From Epiperipatus broadwayi (lineage: Eukaryota > Onychophora > Udeonychophora > Euonychophora > Peripatidae), in contig JAQFVV010000037.1 of assembly GCA_028023455.1 (NCBI GenBank), forward strand, positions 2,110,001 to 2,174,000: a DNA stretch of 64,000 nt, read 5' to 3'. The position numbers and the translations under genes were made by a program. This document shows, in pieces, positions 1-12,631 of this stretch (position 1 is the stretch's first letter; every line of letters starts with the position of its first letter). Under the pieces are notes generated by a model, which saw only the letters and a program-made list of their open reading frames with translations, was not told where the DNA came from and did no database searches.

Positions 1-79
1 ATAAATGGTTTTAATAAAAACACAAAATTATAAAAAACCAATTAATATATTTTATCATAATCAAATATTTTTATAAAAT

Positions 80-1205
80 AAATTTAATGAGATCCTTGTG
101 CTTGTTTCGAAAAACATAATTTTTTGAAATTTGGTTCAAAAGATGTGAGGTATACCCTTAAGTCTACAGCTGCATTCAATTTGTTTCAATACTTTTTTTT
201 TTTAAATATATGAAGAAAAAGCTCTTTCTCTACTAATTTCATACTAGTAAATGGTAATAATAATTTAAGAGCTTTCTCAGAAAGTTGTTCATAATCTTTA
301 ATGTTTAACCAAAATTAATTAGATTGTGTCGATAATTCTATTAATTTTTTTTCTCTTTTATTGATAATGATGTAGCTTTTTCTAAATTTTCTTCATAGAA
401 GGGGTTTGAAATCCACTTATCATTTGTGTTTTCGGGTTTTGCAAAATATTCCATTAAAGACAATTTTAATCCTGTTAAATGTGCTATTATATTTTCTCAT
501 ATATCTTGAGACAGACTAACCTTATTTTCAAACAAAAAAATATGTAGAGTTTCGAATACTTGCGGTTGATTGTTTTCAATACACTGTTTCCAAAAATCTA
601 ATTTCTTAATCATATTTTCAATTTTATCATTAACATTAAAGATCGTTATCGAGTTGTTCCAAGGTGTCAAATTTAAGTTATTTATTTGCAAAAAAAATCA
701 GTTAAATATGCAATCACCTGAAGCCAACCAAAATCATACAATTTCGAAGAAAGATCAAAAAAATTGTCTTCAAAAAAAAAACTGTTCTTCTTGTCTAAAT
801 TCGAATAAGCGGGTTATATGGGGATCAATGAATTTTAATAAACAAAGACGATACAATCACAAACAATAACCTGTCACTTGTAAGCCGCACAGTGAAGTGA
901 ACAAGAGTGCAGCACCATGACAACAGTGGCGGCAACATCTCAAGTTACTAATGGCTAACGGCTAAATTTAAAAGAGCACTCCAAAAAAACAATATCGATT
1001 GCTGGATTTTCGATCATCGACTGTACATATTAACAACTTTTATTAATTAAAATAATTTTTATGAATTATAGGAAAAAACGTTTCTATGATATTTTTATGA
1101 TTTGATTTTTTTTTATGTCTGCCATTATTGTTTATTTTTCGCGTACCACCAACCAGCAACTCGCGTACCACCAGTGGTACGCGTACCACAGGTTGGGAAA
1201 CGCTG
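80..1205 (-). mobile_element. hAT transposon remnant, internally deleted, 5' end at 1205
   Basis: Read on the minus strand, the element begins at 1205 with the hAT-type terminus CAGCGTTTCCCAACC. Subterminal repeats of GCGTACCAC follow, including the near-palindrome GCGTACCACCAGTGGTACGC at 1163-1182. The coding remnant (about 690 down to 80) matches the C-terminal part of ZBED/FAM200-like hAT transposases: NDKIENMIKKLDFWKQC, then WISNPFY, then DYEQLSEKALKLLLPF, RLNAAVDL-like residues and FEPNFKKL. This is the hAT dimerisation region. A stop and frameshifts break the frame near 330 and 190. The BED finger and catalytic core are absent between the terminus and the coding remnant, so this is an inactive deletion derivative. 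The other terminus lies before the window start. Alternative: a gene domesticated from hAT, made unlikely by the breaks. Confidence 0.75.
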
Positions 1206-3229
1206 TACTAGAGTATAGATTTTTTTTTTTATATAAGTACATACCTGCAATACAATTTAATTCAAACACGTTAATAAACCAAGAAAAATAAATAGTAAAA
1301 AATAAACAGAGTGATGCAATTATAGGAAAATCTGCATAATATGTATATATCAATCTATATGAGTATATATATGGATTAATTTACTATTATTTTTTGATTA
1401 AAATATGTGGTAAAAGTGAATGTGATTAATAAATCTGTGGATGTTCTTAATGATTTTGTAAAAATATTAGGATAAGCAGTATAAATTTTGGTTATATGTG
1501 TTGGTCTTTTGCTATCAGGACAAATAATCACAATCTAATATTCTGCCTAACTATAATGATTGACCTACATAATATTTCCACATTTTATATAGATTTGTTA
1601 TAATGAATGTAAAATAATGTCTTTTTCTATTTTTTATTTAGTTAAGTTTTAATGTTGGCTTGTCTAAATACGAAATATTAAGAGATAGATGTAAATTATG
1701 ATTATATATTTTTTTAAAAAAAACAAAACTATATTAGATGTTTGTTTTGTAAGTGAACGTGAGAATAGTCCTGTTTAGATGAGTAGGGAAAGCAAATGGA
1801 AAACTACTTTGTGTATATGTGTTTTCAGAATTAACCATATCAACTTAATCATGACCATTGGTGACACTCTTTCTCTACATACCATTAGCCATATTGGTTC
1901 TTAAATTTTTTTAAAAAGATTTCATACTATTTGCTAAATAATTTTATAAATATAGACATTTAGTATTTTTATATAATATGTAGCAGAAAATGGTGGATCC
2001 TGATATATTATATACACATTGTACTTCTTGATATCAAACAATTCTAATAAAGTGAAGCCTCATTGCTGTCCAATTGATCTATGTTACTTGGAAATGCACA
2101 AATCAGTTTTATGTCATTTTTCATTTAACATTTTATTAGGTTAAAGAATCTGAATGATGATTCACTATGTTACCATCAGGTGAGAAACATTTGAAGTTAA
2201 GAATAAAGAAATTGAAAACAAAAATGTATATTTTTGGATTAATAAACATCTAGAGTTTTTCCAAGCAAAAAAACATAATGGACTCATAATTGGTAGAAAT
2301 GTCGAGGTTAATAGTATTCACAAATAAAATTTAAGTGCCAAAAATTTATACACTGTCAGAATAACAGTTATGTTCTGTAAAAACACATGGCTATAATAAT
2401 AAAACTTTGCAATTCTCTTAAGAAAAAAAAAAAAAAGAACACCATGAATCACTGTTGTATAATAAAATTAATAATAATATTTGCTGGAAAAATGTATTTT
2501 CATATATATTGATAGTGCCAATGAAAAATTATTTAAACTGCACTCATTGTAAAACGTTTTTAATATAATTAATTATATAATTAATAACAATAGTCTATTT
2601 ATAGGTATGAAATTATCCATTCACTTTTCAAAGTAAGAATGATAGTATTTGGGAATGTTATTACATTCTAGATTTGTGATTCAAATTGTTGCCAAACACA
2701 TTGCCATTTTAAACAAAAAGATAAATTTTTGAAAAAATAATTAAGGATTTATAAAATTTCAATTATTGTTGATGCTTCTATTGTTTAATATAAAACTTTT
2801 TAAATTCCTTTTTTGAAAGTGAAATTCAAATCTTTGATAGTATTGTAACTGTTTTCCTTGTTCTTCTGGATATGTAAGTAATAGCATCAGATATAATTTA
2901 TCAAATTTTGATTATTGTATTTGAAAAGTATGATTTACAAAAAAAAAAAAATCTTGAATTTTTCAGGCATCAGTAACAAAATGCCAGGGAAAAAACCTCC
3001 CTGGTATTTCAATAAAATGGTGGTGAATGGTTGGGGGGGGAGGGGTAAATTTAACACACTGATTTATAATCTTTAATATTGCCACTAATCATTGCTATCT
3101 TAGAATTAAAAAAATATATAAGAAGAGATACACGAACTATTAATATAATAAACAAACTGGAAGTAGTAAATTTATTGTCGTAAATAAAAAGTTTGGATAT
3201 TGCAGATGAAAGTACAAGAATTTTGCATT

Positions 3230-5360
3230 TTAAATATAAGATGAAAAGTTTTATAAATAGTATTTCAGTAAATGATAGGTTAGTGATGGTAAGGTTAAAA
3301 GTATTAACAAGAAATTGGTTATTGTTCATGTATATAGACTAACTGATGATTGCAATGAGAATGAAGTATAAAACATATAAAGAAATCTAAAAAGTCATTG
3401 AAAAGAAGTAAAAAAATAATTGTTCAAAGATAATGGAGAATTGGAATGCCATTATAGGATAGAAAAGAGATGCTATAATTTTTGGAGATTTTGGATGACA
3501 GTATGAAAGTAAGAAACAAAATATTGATAAGTTGTTAAAAAAATAATATGGTAATAATAATTAGATGGTTTAAAAATCATTAAAGTAGAAATTACATACA
3601 GATGGCTGCTATGATAAGAATAAATTTCAGGTAGTTTTGATTCAGAATAATAGATTTAGAATAGTTTTGATGCAGAATAGATTTAGAAACATTGTATAAC
3701 TTGGTGTTAATATAGTTTGGATCATAATTTAGTGGTGATAGAGTTGAGATTAACTTTTAATAGAATAAACTGAGACAAGAAAAAAAAAAATAGACAACTG
3801 ATAAATTAAAATGATATTGTGTAGTAGCTGAATAAGAAAAGTGTAAATATGTGTAATCTAATTGATAAGAGTAAATTCAAATAAATGGTTGTAATTATTC
3901 AGAAAGAATTTAAAAGTTTTTGCAATAAGAGTAATATAAAAAAAAGAAAATAGAAAAGGTCTTAGATTAATAACTTGTAATTAATAAAATGGTAGAGAGA
4001 AAAATGAAAAAATATTAGTTCTATACAAAGTATATGTAGAAAACTAAATAGTGAATTGAGAGGTAAAGAAAGGGATAAAACTAAGAGTGACTATTAGGAG
4101 GGAATATAGGAAAATAAAACTTCCCAAAGAAAGGATAAGTTTAACTTAATAGTAGATTAAAATAATGTGGTTGGAATCAGCATAATTATAGGAATAAAAT
4201 AGAGATATAATTCACCCTTTCAATAAGTTTGGCTGAGAACAAGGTCGAAAGTCAAAAGTATTTGAATGCCACATAGCATTCATTTAATTTGTGGATTTCC
4301 TTTGGATGATGAAAAACATAAATAATATTTATGGGTGCATGCATGTGAAACTCATAAATACAGCAAAAAAAAAACAACAACAACAAATTAACATTTAGTG
4401 ATCCATTATGAATGTATATATATATTAAAGCATAAACATATTTAATATTTTATCCAATTTTTGATTAGATGAAATTGTATTCAAATTTACGAGGAAAGTA
4501 TTAATTCTTTATTTGTTGATTATTGAAATATAATTTTAATGAGAAAGAAGTGTAAAGCGAGAAAGCTAGATGCATTATGTTAGTCATAGAAATGAATAGT
4601 TAAGATGTGGTTCATGAATGCATAAATTCGGTTTCAAATAGATGCAGACTTATTGAGAGATTTATAGAGAGAAAAGAGATTAATGTTTATATTTTATTAT
4701 TATTAAAAATACATTTGGTAGAGTGAATTTGGTTGCTGTTTTGAATATATTGTAAAAGAAAGATATAGATTGAAAGGAAAGATATTTAATAAAATTTTTG
4801 TATATGTATGAGAAGATACATATATATATATACTTAAATGGTATTTTTGTGGAAGTAGTGATATAGGTAAAGTTATAAAAAAGAGGGGTTTCTATTTTAT
4901 TTAATAAATATTTTGATTAGTTGTTAAAAGAGTATTGCTTTAATAAGGATGAAAATTAAGAGAGTCAATTGGATCATATTTACTTAAGTACATGGTATTT
5001 GTAGATAAGAGTGACCTCTGCAAAATGTTATTTAAGGTTGAAAATGTTTGCAAAAAGTGATAATAAAACAATGAAAATAAATAGCATGAAGAAAAGATTT
5101 GTGTAAACATTGTGCATTCATAAGGGTGGATGGACAATAGTAAAAATTACAATGACTAAACAAATTTTTAATAAGGGTAGGAGATTATTATGGTCCATTG
5201 AAATTAGTTGTAAGAAAGAGGCTGATTTAATATTATTTTAGACGGAGTAAAATGTTCACACTTAACAAAAGTGAGAAAAAAGCTATAGAGATGTGGATTT
5301 GATAGAGAGTGGATCATTTTTTTCTAATTTTATTTTGATGAGATGTTGAACTAATTGTAT
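3230..5360 (+). mobile_element. Decayed APE-type non-LTR retrotransposon
   Basis: Scattered plus-strand peptide matches in the right order mark an old LINE. First is an endonuclease stretch with DRLVMVRLKVLTRN-like residues (about 3275-3315), and ENWNAIIG (3434-3460) corresponds to the GDWNA motif. The endonuclease end is DHNLVVIELRLTF (3720-3758), matching the SDHNLV histidine motif. The RT region is badly decayed, with only a MVFVDKSDL-type patch after the expected YADD (about 4990-5020). A C-terminal FTLNKSEKKAIEMW (5252-5296) resembles the ET-WTLxKxxEKxLEAxEMW region found in several LINE proteins. Stops and frameshifts are frequent throughout. Boundaries are approximate and no tail or target duplication was identified. 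Confidence 0.6.
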
Positions 5361-6216
5361 GAATGCAATATATATCTGTTTTTTTGTTTTTTTTTACAAA
5401 TTCCCAAAGATGTAATTTAAATGATGTATATTAGAATAGTGTTTTCACAAAATTAATCTTGGTTAAATGTAAGATTTTTTTGACCATTTTATTTTAACCC
5501 AGTGCAATACATTTCAGATAATTATTAATGATTCATTTATTATAAGTGAAATATTGTCTTCTAATGATATTTATTGATAAAAATATTATTTGTATTTCCA
5601 ATCTTGGTTAGTTATTCTATTTTTGTTGTGAATGTTAGCCTATATTGTTGAAATAGATTACTTGATTTTAAGTTCAGAATTTTTTTTCTCTTATTATATA
5701 TAACCGAATGTAACTTACAAAAAAATATTTATTTCATGGTTTTATTATATAATTAAAGTTGTGCTGTAGAATAACTTTGGTGTATTTGGTTTATTTAAAA
5801 AAAATTAGGTCATTCTTTTTTTTTTGATCCAGTACAATAATATGTTATTTGAATAATATATTTATTAATTTTGATTTTTTAATAGAGAATTAAATTCTAA
5901 CAAAATTTATTGAATCTTGAAAATTAACATTATAAACAATTACATTAAAAAAAGTAAGAAATCAGCTAATCATGCAAACAGCAGCACCATAGCTTTTAAA
6001 TTTGAAATCTGAAGGCCAAAATCATTCTTATGAATATCAATAATAATATTAAAAATGAGTTTTCCTAAAATTAATTCCCCAATAGAGAATTAAATATTTC
6101 ATTTTAAAATTCCAATTGAGTATTTATGTTTACATTGCATCAGAAACTATATTATTTGATGGACAAGAAAACCTAAAAACCATTCTGTATATTTCCCAAA
6201 CTTATCACTTAATTTA

Positions 6217-6420
6217 TAGCAATAATTATAATAAGCTTTTTGACAACTTTTTTTGTTTGTCTCACGCACAATGGTATTTTGATATGGCTAAATGATATAT
6301 TTTAAAATCATTATAGTATAGCAATAATTATAATAAGCTTTTTGACAACTTTTTTTGTTTGTCTCACACACAATGGTATTTTGATATGGCTAAATGATAT
6401 ATTTTAAAATCATTATAGTA
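6217..6420. repeat. Tandem duplication, 2 x 102 bp
   Basis: Two adjacent 102-bp copies begin TAGCAATAATTATAATAAGC at 6217 and 6319. I see a single difference between them (CACGCAC versus CACACAC), so the duplication is recent compared with the decayed elements around it. It contains no ORF. Confidence 0.9.
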
Positions 6421-6731
6421 ATAGTTTATATCAATGAATCTGGGGGCAGTTGACATTTTTTGGGAAGATTCAAGTAATTACACTGCAATTATAGGACATA
6501 TGTAAACTAAGGGAAATTATACTTTTTATTTTTTTATCATTATTTTTAGCAAGTTAAGCATTTAAAGAACTTCAGGCAGAAAAATATTCAAAATAAGAAT
6601 GCAATCATGCTTGTATGTATGTACATCATTTTTTTTAAATACCATATATATATATATCAAAGAATTAAAAAACTTTAGGCAAGTAAATATTCAAAATTAA
6701 AATGCAATCCTATTTAAGAATACACCATTTT

Positions 6732-6880
6732 ATTAAATATATATCAAAGAATATTTATATATATTTAGAAATTAGCTTGTATTAATAATTTAAAAACAAT
6801 TATTATTAAATATATATCAAAGAATATTTACATATATATATATTTAGAAATTAGCTTGTATTAATAATTTAAAAACTATT
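6732..6880. repeat. Tandem duplication, 2 x about 73 bp, AT-rich
   Basis: ATTAAATATATATCAAAGAA starts at 6732 and again at 6805. Each copy continues through TTAGAAATTAGCTTGTATTA. The copies differ by a TA-microsatellite expansion. A looser related unit lies upstream at about 6645-6700. Confidence 0.85.
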
Positions 6881-7012
6881 TTTTAATTATTTAAAAAAAT
6901 ATACATAGACAGTACAATTCTTTTTTTATTATATATATACATGTGTAAACATTATATAATTATTGTCTAATGTAATATTTGTGTAAAACTTTATATATTT
7001 ATGTAATTGTAG

Positions 7013-7212
7013 ATGGGCCATTAGAAGTTAATCCCTCCAATATTACAGGTATATCTGTACCAAGGATGCCAAATACTAGGGATCCATATTCATTATCTTC
7101 TACTACTTTGCCTATATCACATAGTCCATTACAGAGTATGACTATGCCAAATTTTCCTAGTGGTGGAATATCCCCTGCACATCAAACATTTCCATCAACA
7201 TCACCAGGTCAG
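7013..7212 (+). CDS. CREBBP: CBP/p300 exon, linker region after KIX
   Basis: Internal coding exon of 200 nt. It is preceded by a pyrimidine-poor acceptor ending TTGTAG and followed by a strong donor, CAG/GTAAGA. It enters in phase 1 (two bases complete a split codon) and leaves on a codon boundary. The peptide is a Pro/Ser/Thr-rich low-complexity stretch (NITGISVPRMPN, then SPLQSMTMPNFPSGGISPAH). This matches the composition of the disordered linker between the KIX domain and the bromodomain of CBP/p300. The exon has no recognisable fold of its own. Assignment rests mainly on being collinear and phase-compatible with the unmistakable CBP exons downstream. The ATG inside the upstream intron is not a start codon. 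Confidence 0.75.
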
Positions 7213-7375
7213 GTAAGAAAAAATAATTAACAGAAAAAACATTTTAATATGACTTTAAATTTACGTAAACTTTGTTCAAGTAGAATATTTTAATTACTCT
7301 AAATTAATAAACATTTAATATAAAATTATTACCTTTATTTATTTATCCTTAGTACTTCTGTTTATTTTTTGGTAG
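7213..7375 (+). other. CBP intron, 163 bp
   Basis: Short GT-AG intron (GTAAGA...GGTAG), phase 0, with a T-rich 3' end. Nothing else is seen in it. Confidence 0.8.
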
Positions 7376-7483
7376 CTTGCTCTTCCGTCTCCTAATGTAA
7401 ATAATAGTAGTCAAATCGTGCCTCCAAATATGACTCAGGCACAACATCTTGAAAATTTAAAAAAGCGACCAATGCTGCCACCA
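7376..7483 (+). CDS. CREBBP: CBP/p300 exon, short linker exon
   Basis: A 108-nt (36-codon) exon in phase 0 at both ends, with acceptor TTTTGGTAG and a consensus donor CCA/GTAAGT. The peptide starts LALPSPNVNNSSQIVPPN and ends ENLKKRPMLPP, polar and proline-containing like the disordered linker of CBP. It lies only 163 bp after the previous exon and continues its open frame, since that exon also ends in phase 0. Both splice sites are good and no stop interrupts the frame. The sequence alone is too low in complexity to prove homology, so the gene assignment is by context. Confidence 0.72.
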
Positions 7484-7792
7484 GTAAGTATCAAAACTTT
7501 TAATTTAAGCATCTATAATATTATCTAATTGATGTTTTGTTAGTTTAATTGGAATTAATAAAGTATTAGTGATATTTGGAAAGTTTATTTTTATAAATTC
7601 ACAATGCTATTTAATTTGTCTTGATAAAATAGTCCTGATGATTTTGAAAAAGATGGGATGTCATTGTTTAATTCAAATTTTAATTTAGGTTTTAATTCTT
7701 ACAAAATGTACATTGAAAAATAAAATTAAGTGAAAATGGTTTTAATTTTTAGTACTTACTGCATTTTAAAAATATTTTTATAAGATAAATAT

Positions 7793-8332
7793 ATATTGTA
7801 ATGGTATGGAACAGTAGTGAGGTGACATGGGGGAACAGGAAACCATCATCATACCCATTGATTACTAAAAATGAATATAATGAATAATCAAAAGAAATCA
7901 AATTATAACAGAGAGACAGCATTACCAACCACATATAAATAGTTATACTAATAATAAATTATGAACTATAAATTATAATAAATTACCCAGCGTTACACAT
8001 AAACAGCTAAATCAATAGTCAATCATCATCCTTTGTGACTAGATCTAAAAGAGGTACATTATAAACAGGCTACTTACAGAGTCATTGCCAAACTTAGGGC
8101 AGAATGTAATAATATTCTGGATGCACATCCATAAGTGCTAGTCTATCATAATAAAAATAATGCTGGGACTGATACATGTGCTAATCATCAGCAATGCTTT
8201 GGCTATAGTGCCATTAGTGTACTGGTCAACTACAAACAATTTTTAATAAAAAACCGTGCAGTGAATGAACATTAAAGTGAATGAACATTAGAGTTGGTAT
8301 CTGGATGTCCAAACATAAAACCCTACATCCAT
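7793..8332 (+). repeat. Left arm of a 540-bp inverted repeat
   Basis: This arm is the reverse complement, with perhaps 75-80 percent identity by eye, of 12083-12631. Anchors shared in inverted order include CTAAAAGAGGTACATTA (8045-8061), GCCAAACTTAGGGCAGAAT (8087-8105), CTGGATGCACAT and CTGGATGTCC (8301-8310). No ORF of note. Confidence 0.8.
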
Positions 8333-10246
8333 ATAACTAACCATTATGCTCTCTAGAACTAGCTGATCATAAGACTAGGTTCTGTAACTGAGTAAGAGAA
8401 AGATAAATATAACAGCTTACTCTATTTTAAATAAATTTTACTAAAATAATTTAAAAGCTGTAATGAAATCAAGTCACTTACACTGGTACTTTATAGAACA
8501 AATAACTGGATGAATATAGACATTGAGTATTTTTTTTAACAGATATTCAATACTAACTGATTAATAATTAAACAAATTAAAAAATGACATGATAATATGA
8601 TAATTTCAACATTTTTATCAAAAATATAATTTCATAAAAAAATATGATTGACTTTTCAATCAGAGATAAATGGTTTAAATTAGCTTAACCCTTTGTATAA
8701 TTTTGGAGGAAAAATAAATGAATAAAAAAACATGTTTCAGAAGAAATTGTAAATTTAATAAAAATTAAATTACTCAAAACTACAATTTTGAAAGGAAAAA
8801 TCAAATGAATAATAAAAAAACCCAGTTTCACAAGAAAATGTTATCATCTTAATAAAATTAATTATTTTTATTAATTATTTTATCTTTAAATGAATGTATA
8901 ATATGCACATTAAATATCTTTTATTTATTATTTTTTTTTTTTTGAGTCCTCACCAGTTGTAATTTATAGTTTTTCCATATAGGTCTTCTTGAAGGCTTTT
9001 CCATTTCAGGCTTATAGAAATTCTCCATTAACATATTTCTAGGTTAATGCATACTAGTAATTTATCCATTTCTGCCATACAATATTTTCAGGTTTACATA
9101 ATAAATTTATTCATTTTCTTTCGTATATTTATTTCCAAGTTTGGCTAATATATGAGTTTATCAATGTTCCAGGTCTGGCTAAACACCCAAAATTAGAGAT
9201 AGTCATGCTCTTGGTTGGAAAGAAGGCTTATTGCAGATTATTTCAGGAATATTTTTCTTTATATTTTTTTCCAGTTAACTGGTTACATGGAGGTAGATGT
9301 TAGCTTTAGCTAAACATAGCACGTATTTGTTGTCTTCAACTTCATTTTAGAAAACTTTTTCTCAGCTATATTACTTTCTTTTTCAGCAGCTGAGTCAGAA
9401 ATGACTGTATTCCAACAGCTTAATAATGACTTCTTTGCAGGACAGAGGTCTAATGATTTAACCACTCCCCTATTTTTGGAACAATCCTGTCTCCCACCAA
9501 TCATAATCCTGTCTTCTACATGACAAAATTTACTACTAACCAATTGGGTCCATTTTTACATAAACATGTTTAGAGATATTTTTCCTTGATGAAAATTAAA
9601 ATTGGCAAGCAAGTCAAAAATTTAAATTAGAATCATAGTTTTAAGAAATTCCTCTTCAGTTAGTCTTTTTTTTTTTGCCAAAAGAAAAGTAAGATAATCA
9701 GATTTCCTTGATGAAAATTAAAATTGGCAAGCAAATCAAAAACTTAATTTAGAATCATAGTTTTAAGAAATTCCTCTTCAGTTAGTCTTTTTTTTTTTTG
9801 CCAAAAGAAAAGTAAGATAATCAGATTAATTACATTGATTTTGAAAACTTTGGCTTTTCTTTTGGGAGAGATAAAGAAAAAAAACTTAATTAAAATTTGC
9901 TTATTTTAATCTCTTAAATGTTAAGATTAAAAATCTTTAAATAATTTACTGAAGAGAAAATTTTTTCTCTCAGTACTTTTTAAAACTAAAATTAAAATTG
10001 GTAAATAGATAACATTATTAAAGAGAGAACAAAAGAAATTCTTTATCTGATTTTATATTTTTCTCTCTTATAAACAATTACAAATTATAATACATTTCAA
10101 ATATTCACATTATGATTAAAATAATATTTGAAAAAAATCTCATATCATATGATGAAGAAAATATTTATATAATAAATACTATTATTTAAAAAAATATATA
10201 TGGGAAAATTAAATATTTCCATTAATTAAATAATTTTAAATTTAAG
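8333..10246. other. Sequence between left IR arm and Gypsy remnant
   Basis: AT-rich, with no gene recognised. A minus-strand ORF of 77 codons at 9310-9543 (rich in Lys, Ser and Cys) is GC-richer than its surroundings. It matches no family I know and is more likely transposon debris than a gene. Contains the 122-bp duplication. Confidence 0.5.
9581..9825. repeat. Tandem duplication, 2 x about 122 bp
   Basis: Two nearly identical copies begin TTTCCTTGATGAAAATTAAA at 9581 and 9703 and end in GTAAGATAATCAGAT. They differ at only a few positions and in the length of a T-run. They lie inside the inverted-repeat-bounded region. Confidence 0.9.
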
Positions 10247-11935
10247 AAGCTTGTAATATTGTCATGGCCAGAGATGACCACTGTCCACAATATTACAGTT
10301 GATGAGACAACACAACGGGGACACATTTCATTTTTCATTATTTTAAATTTGCATATTATTTTTTACTTTTATTGTTGGAGCTGTATCATCCAACTATTTT
10401 TCTGTTGTTTTATTCTTCATTATAGAATGGTTTAAACTTTCTAGCATTATATGTGCCCCTCACACCATTTCTATATTTCATGCAGAATGCATTTTCATTC
10501 TGGCTATTGACAATTTTGACAGGGTCTTAATAAAAATTAAGGAATTTTTGTATTGCGTTTTTCAGGATTACTTAAATTAGAAACTCTTAATTAACATCTT
10601 ATCACCTACCAGAAATCTGTAGGTTGATGCTTGTGTTCTTTTCTCTCACCCTTTACCCTTATGAAATAATCTTTCTTGGGTTTTGATCCTGTCAGCTTCC
10701 ATTTACTGCCTTTTCTTTAATTTTAAGAAGTGCAGATTTTAATGAAAATTGGACTATGTTTGCTTGAATGCAAAGGTTTTTGTTGGTAAAATCCTGTGGA
10801 TTCATTCACTGTGCAATTAATATATTTAACAATTTGTTACACTTGCTTTTAACTAGTTTCGGTGATTGAAATTTATATAAGAAAAAACTGTCCCAGCTCT
10901 CGCATAACACGTTCATGTGGGTTGGACTGTGGATTCTGTATTGATGTTAATAAATGACTAATGTTTTATTTTTCTGTCTACCAGTTCCATTCCTCTGCTG
11001 AAAAGGGAGTACCATGATGTGTTTGAATAGCCAGTGGTTGTCTATCATTGTGAAATGTTATATCTAACACTTAAATGATATATTTTGCATTAGCTTGTAG
11101 CACAGAACATGCTGCAAGAAATTTTTACAACATATCACATACCACAACTAAATATTACATTCTCTTAAAGAGAGGCAGGGGTTTAAATGGTGATCAGGTG
11201 ATGTTTAGTGGTTTATAAAAATCTATGACCATTGTCTGTTTAGGAATATTGGGTGTAGTAGACCAATATAATTCTTTTTTCTCAGTTTGGCACATTGACA
11301 TATGTCACAATTTATAACCGATATCATATTACTATGCTTGCTATGCGTATTAGGCCCACTAAAATCATCTTTGTAATAATTGCTGTTTTATTGAACCATA
11401 ATAACCATATAGGCAGTGAGTACATTTTATTAAATGATTGTGCCTGACTTTTGGGATAATCACTCATCATCTTTTCCCGCCCTGGATTTTATATTTCAAG
11501 GTATTGCCCTCTACTTTATACCACTGTTCTGTTTTCTGCAATACATTATTTTCCAAGTTATGGTAATCAGTATTTCTTTTCTAGATCATTAATTTGCTGT
11601 TATAACTCTTTGTGTTTATGTTGTCTTGTGAATAATTGTTGTAAATCCTCTACTGATTTATTAATACGCAGCCTTTTGTCATTATATGTATTTCATCTGC
11701 ACTCAGATGTTGAACTGGCTCAACAGGATTGCAACTAAGAATATGTTCAACCACATTTTCAGACCCTTTACAATATTGGATAGTGTAATTGGATTACTTA
11801 TAGTTCAGTGGGTGGATTCTGTTCCTATCTCAGGATTGCAGGATTGTCCATTCTATTGCTATCAGATGTTTGTCAGCTCTCTGAGAAACTTTTGATAAAT
11901 GGTTTGTTGTCTGAACTTGTTTTATATAAGCATAT
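10247..11935 (-). mobile_element. Gypsy-type LTR retrotransposon remnant (RNase H to integrase)
   Basis: Read on the minus strand from 11935. The end of RNase H is visible as YCKGSENVVEHIL (KGSENVV at 11749-11769, the Gypsy KGxxNxVAD motif). An integrase zinc-binding region follows (CDICQCAKLRKKN, about 11280-11315), with LLHPI and PWS-like residues next. Then come a catalytic-core part ending HHGTPFSAEE (about 10985-11030) and QSNPHERVMRELGQFFR (about 10880-10930), typical of Gypsy integrases. Further 3', residues resembling the post-integrase segment reach about 10400. The minus-strand end holds TGTAATATTGT and ACAATATTACA in inverted order (10247-10291), possibly the start of a lost 3' LTR. 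Many stops and frameshifts; inactive. Confidence 0.75.
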
Positions 11936-12082
11936 GTATTTAAAAATAAAAATAATGGTGGCTTGGAAAGCATTCGTAAATATGCAAGTAGGTTAGAAAT
12001 GGAAAATAAAGCTAGGGAAATAAATTATAATAAACAAGTAAAATCAGGTATTGAATCAGCCAGGATTTAAAGTAAAGCAGAT

Positions 12083-12631
12083 TAGGGTTTATGTTTGTGT
12101 CTGGACATCCAGATGATAATTCTGGATGGTGCAAAAATATTACCTTTAAAATCAATTCACTATATTTTGTCTTTTATTAGAAATTAAGTAATAGTTGATT
12201 GGTACATCAGTTGTACGGTATGGCCAGAGCATTGATGATGATCAGTGTTCCAGCACTTTTTATATTCTAATGAATATTTTAGCACTTAAGTATGTGCATC
12301 CAGAATAGTGTGAATATTCTGCCCTAAGTTTGGCAGTGGCCAGATAATTATCCTGTTTGTAATGTACCTCTTTTAGATTCAGTCACAAGGTTGACTTGAT
12401 TATTACAAGGATGACTATTCATTGTTGAATTTATTATTTTTGTGTAATGCTGATTGTTGATGAGTTTATTTACTCTTTTTTTTTTAATACTGATGATGTA
12501 GTTTATAACTTATTACTGTCACAATTATGTAGTTTTTTTCAGTGCTGATATATTTTCATTCTGTTTACTTATGTATTTGTGATCAGTGGGGATGATGATG
12601 ATTCCCCATCTCACCTCATTACAATATATAA
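12083..12631 (-). repeat. Right arm of a 540-bp inverted repeat
   Basis: Inverted partner of 7793-8332. Its plus-strand anchors are ATTCTGCCCTAAGTTTGGC (12316-12334), AATGTACCTCTTTTAG (12361-12376) and a terminal CCCCATCTCACCTCATTACA (12604-12623). The two arms enclose about 3.75 kb. Confidence 0.8.

Larger units (their letters stand above)
1..7012 (+). other. CBP intron (3' part), upstream of first visible exon
   Basis: No CBP exon was found here. It holds a hAT remnant (to 1205), a decayed LINE (about 3230-5360) and two short tandem duplications. Between 1206 and 3230 I see only AT-rich sequence, a small hairpin (CCAGGGA/TCCCTGG at 2984-3004) and a G-run at about 3030-3045. Between 5360 and 6216 nothing is recognisable. 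The KIX exons are expected further upstream. Confidence 0.7.

Noticed and set aside
2940-3060. Possible exon after the TTTTTCAG acceptor at about 2966
   Set aside because: The open stretch has no similarity to CBP, no good donor in phase, and contains a small hairpin and a G-run.
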